Shown here: in pieces, positions 59,142 through 64,000 of the stretch | Numbering within the stretch: position 1 is the stretch's first letter | Layout: every line of letters starts with the position of its first letter | Source: Benincasa hispida | Taxonomy: Eukaryota; Streptophyta; Magnoliopsida; Cucurbitales; Cucurbitaceae | Length of the DNA stretch: 64,000 nucleotides | Direction: 5' to 3' | Assembly: GCF_009727055.1 (NCBI RefSeq) | Contig: NC_052356.1 | Location: forward strand, 3,952,076-4,016,075 | Translations under genes and position numbers: made by a program | Notes under the pieces: model-generated | Seen by the model: the letters and a program-made list of their open reading frames with translations, nothing else | Database searches by the model: none | Told to the model about the DNA's origin: nothing

Positions 59142-59396
59142 TTACTTCATCATGAGGTACCTAAGAGTGGCGTGGTTAATGTAAACAATTATTGGAAAAT
59201 CGAGAATGTAAGATCTAAATTTATCTAAAACAAAAATAATGGAAACAAATTCCTTTTCTGTGGTTGAATAATTAATTTCAGATGAAATGAGAGTTCTAGA
59301 TGCGAAAAAAATCACATGGCACTTCTTGTCAACTCTTTGTCCTAATATTGCCCCAACTACTAGGTTACTAGCATCGCACATGATCTCGAAAGGCAA
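59142..59396 (-). pseudogene. Gypsy RNase H remnant
   Basis: MPFEIMCDASNLVVGAILGQ, then KKCHVIFFASRTLISSEINY, STTEKEFVSIIFVLDKFRSY and NHATLRYLMMK are the typical RNase H-like domain of plant Ty3/gypsy pol, with the CDAS Asp and TTEKE Glu retained. It overlaps the reverse transcriptase frame through a frameshift. Confidence 0.9.
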
Positions 59397-60494
59397 GTCC
59401 CATCAGGGTGGTTGAAGGTTAGAGTTGAATTCAACTTCTCTTTAAGCTTGTCTAAAGCTTCCTTGCATTCATCATTGAAATAAAATGTGGCATCTTTTTG
59501 AAGTAGGCTAGACAAAGGAAGTGCAGTTTTTGAAAACTCTTTAATGAACCTCCTGTAGAATCCTGCATTACCAAGAAACGAGCGCACTTCGCTAATGTTT
59601 TTAGGATAGAGAAGGTTAGCAATGAAATTTATTTTTCCTTTATCTACTTCTATGCCTCTAGAAGATACAATGTGTCCTAAAACAATTCTATGAGAAGCCA
59701 TGAAGTGACATTTTTCATAATTCAAAACTAAATTTGTTTCTATGCATCTTTTTAAAATAAAACTCAAATTGTGTAAACAATCTTCAAAAGAATTACCATA
59801 CACAGTGAAGTCATCCTTGAAAATTTGTATGCACTTTTCTACATAGTCGGAAAAAATACTCATCATATATCGTTGAAACGTACCCGGGGTGTTACATAGC
59901 CCAAATGACATTTTTCTAAATGCATATGTACCGTAAGTGCATGTAAGAGTAGTCGTTTCTTTATCTTCCTATGCTATTGGTATTTGATAAAATCCAAAGA
60001 AACAAAAAAAAAAAAAAAAAAAAAATATGGTTTCCCGGTGAGCCGTTCAACCATTTGGTCAATGAAAGGTATAGGAAAGTGATATTTTTTGTTACCTTGT
60101 TAAGTTTTCTAAAATCTATACACATTCTCCAACCATTTTGTACTCTCATTGGAATCATCTCACCTTCTTCATTTTTTACAATGGTTATTCCAGTTTTCTT
60201 CAGTACCACATGTATCGAACTTACCCATTGGCTATCTGGGACTGGGTATATTATTCCGGCTTCAAGGAGCTTGAGGATTTCCTTGTGAACAATTTATTTC
60301 ATCGTTGGATTTAGTCTTCTTTGAGGTTGAACGGTTGCCTTGGCTCCATCCTCTAGAAAAATTTTGTGCATGCAAAGGGAATGGCTTATTCCTTTGTTAT
60401 TATCCAAAATCCAACCAATTGTTTTCTTGTATTTCTTCAATGTTTCCACTTTTGTGCATTCTTGAGAAGTCGTGAGTTCTATAGATATGATCAC
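59360..60494 (-). pseudogene. Gypsy reverse transcriptase remnant
   Basis: N-terminal part (60494-60294): KYKKTIGWILDNNKGISHSL, then FLEDGAKATVQPQRRLNPTM. Middle (60209-59961): VLKKTGITIVKNEEGEMIPM and NGWRMCIDFRKLNKVTK, a signature of the Athila/Tat branch; a 20-odd base A/T run at 60003-60025 disrupts it. Catalytic part (59911-59360): MSFGLCNTPGTFQRYM, IFKDDFTVYGNSFEDC (the DD pair kept, F-K instead of F-M) and SFLGNAGFYRRFIKEFSKTA. Not functional because of stops. Confidence 0.92.
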
Positions 60495-60509
60495 TGGAAA
60501 GGTTTTCTC

Positions 60510-60761
60510 TTATCCTAGGAAAACATACTTGAGGTGTGAAGGGAAAGCCTTAAGCTCGATCCCTTGTACCTGAGATGCAATAACATCATTATTAGAAGAA
60601 TTATCATTCAAATCAAAATCATTAGAATTAAACAAAGAGTCAATTGAAGAGTCGTCATCATCAAGATCAATGGAGAGGGTAACCAAACAATCCAAATTTT
60701 CATCAATAGAAAACAACAATTCATCAAACATATCACATGTATCTATGGTGCAAAGAGACAA
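60510..60761 (-). pseudogene. Acidic linker between protease and reverse transcriptase
   Basis: 83 codons with runs of Asp and Ser (LSIDLDDDDSSIDSLFNSND), ending IELKAFPSHLKYVFLG, a phrase typical just before the reverse transcriptase in this branch. Element 1 has an unrelated-looking Asn-rich spacer in the same place (302-709). Confidence 0.7.
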
Positions 60762-60767
60762 ATACTC

Positions 60768-61110
60768 CTATGAAAATTTCATGGCATCATATATATTGAA
60801 CGACTTTACCTCACCATCAAATTCTACTGATAAAGACCTCTTTTCTACATCAATTCTAGTTTTTGTTATTTTCATGAAAGGTCTACCAAGTAAAATATTA
60901 GAAAAAGAAGTAAAGTATGGTTCATCCATTTTCAAAATATAAAAATCAATCGGAAAGATTAATTCACCAACTCTTAACAACTACTATGCCTAGGGGTTGA
61001 ATATAAGACCTATCGGCTAGTTGTACGCAAACATTCATTTTTTGTAGGCCATTCTGATTTAGGTCTTAATAAACATGAAAAGGCATGACATTTATTGAAG
61101 TACTAGATCT
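60768..61110 (-). pseudogene. Gypsy aspartic protease remnant
   Basis: MLRVGELIFPIDFYILKMDE, then NILLGRPFMKITKTRIDVEK match element 1 (700-1086) almost word for word. Upstream at about 61090-61115 the active-site text DL..TSINVMP survives in part, with a damaged GA step. Confidence 0.8.
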
Positions 61111-61339
61111 AGCGTAGCATAAGTAATAATCCTTTCTCTTATCTTGCAAGGTAAAGTAAACATTCCAGGGTCTCTACAATTTTAAGCATGTCCTTTTTCA
61201 ATAAAGCAGACACATTGTTACTCACAGTGACTCTTTCTTCCTGTTTCCCTTTTCTTTTCTTTGTACACAAATCTTTAAAGAATTTTGCATATCTAGGAAT
61301 TTGTTGTATGGCATTCAGTAAAGGGATATTGATACCTTC

Positions 61340-62930
61340 TTAAACATTTGAATTAGTTCTAAATCGACATCTTCTCCTTTAGGTTTAACTAGTCTACTGG
61401 GGAAGGGGCCTTAGGTACCTATGGTTCTACCTTAGGGGGAGAATAGTTACATACCTCTGGAAAGATGGAAATTTTCTCTGATTCATTTAACTTGTTTTCA
61501 TGCTCATTTACCTTTTCTGGCTTCTTGAGAGGAGATTGAACTGGGTTAGCACCTTAAGAGGAGGAAGGAATTTCCTTACCGCTTCTAAAAGGGATTTTAC
61601 TTACATTTGCATGCTTTGGTTGAGCGGGGAACTTGTCGGATGATTTACTCTCAAGTTTGCTTACCACAGTTGCAAGTTGCATGATTTGTGTGCCCAAGTT
61701 TGAGAAGCATTATCTAGTCTCCTGTTGAAAGGATTTGGTGTCTTGTTGAAGTTGGATATTGTCCTTTTGCAAATTGTGGAGTTTATGTTGAAACTTTAAG
61801 GAGTGGTCAGCAAGGGATTTCACTACGTCCTCTAGAGACATACCTGAGGAGCTTGAAGAAGATTGGTTCTGGTTCTCGTATTTCCCTTGAGATCCCTATT
61901 TGAAATTGGAATGATCTCACCACCCTTGGTTATAAGTTTGCCCGTAGGGATCATACTTCCTCTGAAATCCTCCAATGGCATTGACTTGGGCTTGCCTCAG
62001 ATGTATGTCTGGCTAATCCACATGCTCTAGATGCTTTGACTTAAGGAAGGCTTCCTTGGGCAACATGAGTAAAAACGGAAACTAGATTAGATACTTGCGT
62101 CCTTAGCTCACTTACTTCACTAGATTGAGAAACGGTGTTATCAAGAATCCTTGTCCCAAAATTCTGAAAGTTCTTCGCCATGGTTGATATGAGTTGGCTT
62201 GCTTCGGTCGGTGTTTTGTCCGCCAAAGCTCCACCGGTGGCCGCATCACTATTGCTCCTGAGTGAAAATATTGGATTAAATATTATTCAGATATTTGGTG
62301 ATGTGGAAAAGAAGCACACAATTGTTTGTATCTTTTCCAGTATTCATACAAATATTCCCCTACACTTTGCTTAATTCCATATATTTCTTTTCTTATGTTA
62401 TGAGCTTTAGCTGCCGGGAGGAATTTTTCTAAAAGTTTCTTCTTCAAACTGCTTCAAGTAGTGATGGATCCCGCTGGCAAGTAGTACAACCAATATTTGG
62501 CCACATCCTTCAAGGAGAAGGGAAAGGCCCTAAGATTAAGTTGTTCTTGGGTTACCCCATGTGGGTGTATTCCATCACATACTAGATGAAACTCCTTCAT
62601 ATGTTTGTGTGGGTCTTCGCGGATTGCCCTCTGGAAGTAGGTAGGAGATGAACAATCCCTGGTTTGAGCTTAAATAGGATGGTCATCTCCGGATACACGA
62701 TGCACAAAGGTTGTTGATAATAGTTCAGCTCTGCTAGTTCTCGCAAGGTTTGTTCCCTTGCTTCGCCCAAGTTGTTTGGTTGAGGTTGTTCTTCTTCTTG
62801 ATGTTGGTTCAACTCATCAAGTTCTTCGCATTCTCTTGTTGCTCTTTCCCTTCATAATCTCCTCTCCTCAAGGTTTATATCTACAAAAAAAATCACAAAG
62901 AAGACTCCCAGAGGAGCGGGTCATGCACAA
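61340..62930 (-). pseudogene. Gypsy gag remnant (element 2)
   Basis: Fragments: 62812-62597 (NNLGEAREQTLRELAELNYY, CIVYPEMTI), a shifted core with homology to element 1 at 62600-62360, 62226-62041 (NTVSQSSEVSELRTQVSNLV) and text equivalent to SAITLRSGK around 61600. More decayed than the copy in element 1. The start is near 62922 (MTRSSGSLLCDF), about 120 bases inside the primer site. Confidence 0.8.
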
Positions 62931-63040
62931 AAAGGAAATAAAATCACACAAACTACTTTTGAGTCTATATTTCTTATTCTTTTAATTATTATTATTTTTC
63001 TTAAAAGGACTTCAAGATTCTAAAAGGCCAATTGCACGGT

Positions 63041-63059
63041 TCCCCGACAGCAGCACCAA
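63041..63059 (-). other. Primer binding site, tRNA-Asp-like (gypsy element 2)
   Basis: Minus strand TTGGTGCTGCTGTCGGGGA, differing from the tRNA-Asp site TGGCGCCGTTGCCGGGGA mostly by C-to-T changes. It is separated from the LTR by a short A run. Confidence 0.75.
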
Positions 63060-63065
63060 TTTTTT

Positions 63066-63656
63066 TGGTGCTAAAAATAGGTCTTGTTAGTTCTATCTAA
63101 CCCAAACAAATGAAATTTATAAGACTCAAACTACGACTAAAACTACTATGTAACAATAGTGGAATAAGAGGTCGATCCCAAGGAAACCTCTTTAAATTGG
63201 CCAAAAATGAACTTTGAATTCGAAAAGATAACAATTGAGGGATTTGTTTATAAAGAAACTAACAAAAATCAAGATAAAGTACAAGAATTGATAGGAAAAT
63301 TTTTAGTAATGAGAGAAATGAGAGAGATTATATAATAAATTTCAATGGAAAAATGAATCTAGGGGATTTTATGTAGATTTAACAATTTCTATCATGGACC
63401 TTAATAAAATTCATGCAATTAAGTTGTTTCGTAGTTCATTAAGGAAGTAGCCTAATGCCCTAATTAGCCAATTAAACAATTAACGTCAATTTAGTTCTTA
63501 ATTGCTTCCTAAAGACATTCCACAATTAGTCGATAAATTGCATTAAACTCATGGGTTTTCTTAACTATGACAATTCTTAAATTAAAAGATTGAAAATTCA
63601 AGATTGTATGAATGTTCTAAATTAGTAGGTTCTTTCAAGAAAATAGGAAAAGAAGT
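63066..63656 (-). repeat. 5' LTR of gypsy element 2, truncated
   Basis: TGGTGCTAAAAATAGGTCTT onward aligns closely with 54580-55172 up to AAAATAGGAAAAGAAGT, where the match stops abruptly. About 840 bp of the LTR are missing, so the true right end and target duplication cannot be read. Confidence 0.85.
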
Positions 63657-64000
63657 ATAGCATTCTTCTGTGTCGTCTCATATACCACCATAATGTAAGA
63701 ATATATACTTCTCTATCTTTCAAGAAGAACAATATAGAAAGTGAGCAATTAGGAAAATAAGTAACTGTTAAATATTCGCTATACTCACTACTCGATGCTC
63801 GATGCTCGTCACTCGATACTCAGTATTCTCAACTTGATGTTTACTGTTTCATAGCTCTCTCCCCTCATCCTCGCTCCACTAGAAGCTACTTGCATGTATC
63901 AGTGCACACTCACAAACTCACACTCACTCATTCTCTTTACTACGTTTGTATGTCTCACACATCATCAGAAAAGTAAAAAAACTGAGCAGGAAAAAAAGCA
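63657..64000. other. Unassigned sequence after LTR truncation
   Basis: New text starting near ATAGCATTCTTCTGTGTC, with short ACTCGATGCTCGATGCTCGTC repeats (63785-63825) and C-rich CACTCACTCATTC phrases. No frame or element end was recognised before the window edge. Confidence 0.4.

Larger units (their letters stand above)
54580..63656 (-). mobile_element. Ty3/gypsy element 2 (Athila/Tat-like), nearly full length
   Basis: About 9.1 kb on the minus strand: 5' LTR (from 63656, truncated, to 63066), primer site (63059-63041), gag (about 62930-61340), protease (61110-60768), linker, reverse transcriptase (60494-59360), RNase H (59396-59142), integrase (58700-57850), long 3' untranslated tract, polypurine tract and 3' LTR (56010-54580). 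It has inserted into copia B. Every coding part has stops or shifts. Confidence 0.9.

Overview
This is an AT-rich plant nuclear window, most likely from a eudicot. The copia gag/protease text and the GATAGA-type intron repeats remind me of cucurbit genomes, but that is inference and no species is claimed. Only one convincing host gene is present: a complete 13-exon serine carboxypeptidase-like gene of the SCPL51/retinoid-inducible (RISC, SCPEP1-like) clade on the + strand at 12110-19434. Its exons join in frame to 464 residues with an intact Ser-Asp-His triad. Almost everything else is old, nested and broken LTR-retrotransposon sequence.

Left arm (1-12 kb). A minus-strand Ty3/gypsy element of Athila/Tat type runs off the left edge. 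It has gag, protease, a tRNA-Asp-like primer site and an LTR, but no reverse transcriptase or integrase. It sits in a copia LTR remnant (4689-5100). An AT-rich spacer and a compact 1.66-kb copia-type element with two 400-bp LTRs (7591-9253) follow, then the promoter side of the carboxypeptidase gene. Introns 5, 7, 10 and 12 of that gene are swollen by repeats, tandem duplications and homopolymers; two isolated N bases lie in introns 7 and 12.

Middle (20-44 kb). This is a patchwork of LTRs from at least three copia families and of an unassigned gypsy-like family, called family X here. Family X has one + copy (26170-28560) and two minus copies (24900-25595 and 32868-35693). A 3.3-kb minus-strand copia LTR at 29525-32867 carries a 1.1-kb insert of organelle DNA joining non-adjacent plastid pieces: the 5' part of 23S rRNA, the petB intron end plus exon 2, and inverted 23S domain V. 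Further right are a DUF1985-like fragment of a Mutator-type transposon, a copia gag with primer site, a minus-strand copia element with a 218-bp LTR, and a three-copy 149-bp tandem array.

Right arm (44-64 kb). Two related + strand copia elements lie in series. Copia A (44145-49172) carries an in-frame 171-bp duplication in its integrase and a 764-bp PIF/Harbinger-type MITE with a TAA target duplication. Copia B (50866-54579) is cut by a minus-strand Athila/Tat-like gypsy element (54580-63656) with recognisable gag, protease, reverse transcriptase, RNase H and integrase remnants. Its upstream LTR is itself truncated at 63656.

I see no CRISPR array, operon, tRNA gene, intact rRNA gene or novel multi-gene system. 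The points most worth a second look are the organelle mosaic, the in-frame integrase duplication, the MITE with clean boundaries, the GATCGT motif arrays in the copia LTR, and family X with its unassigned reading frames.
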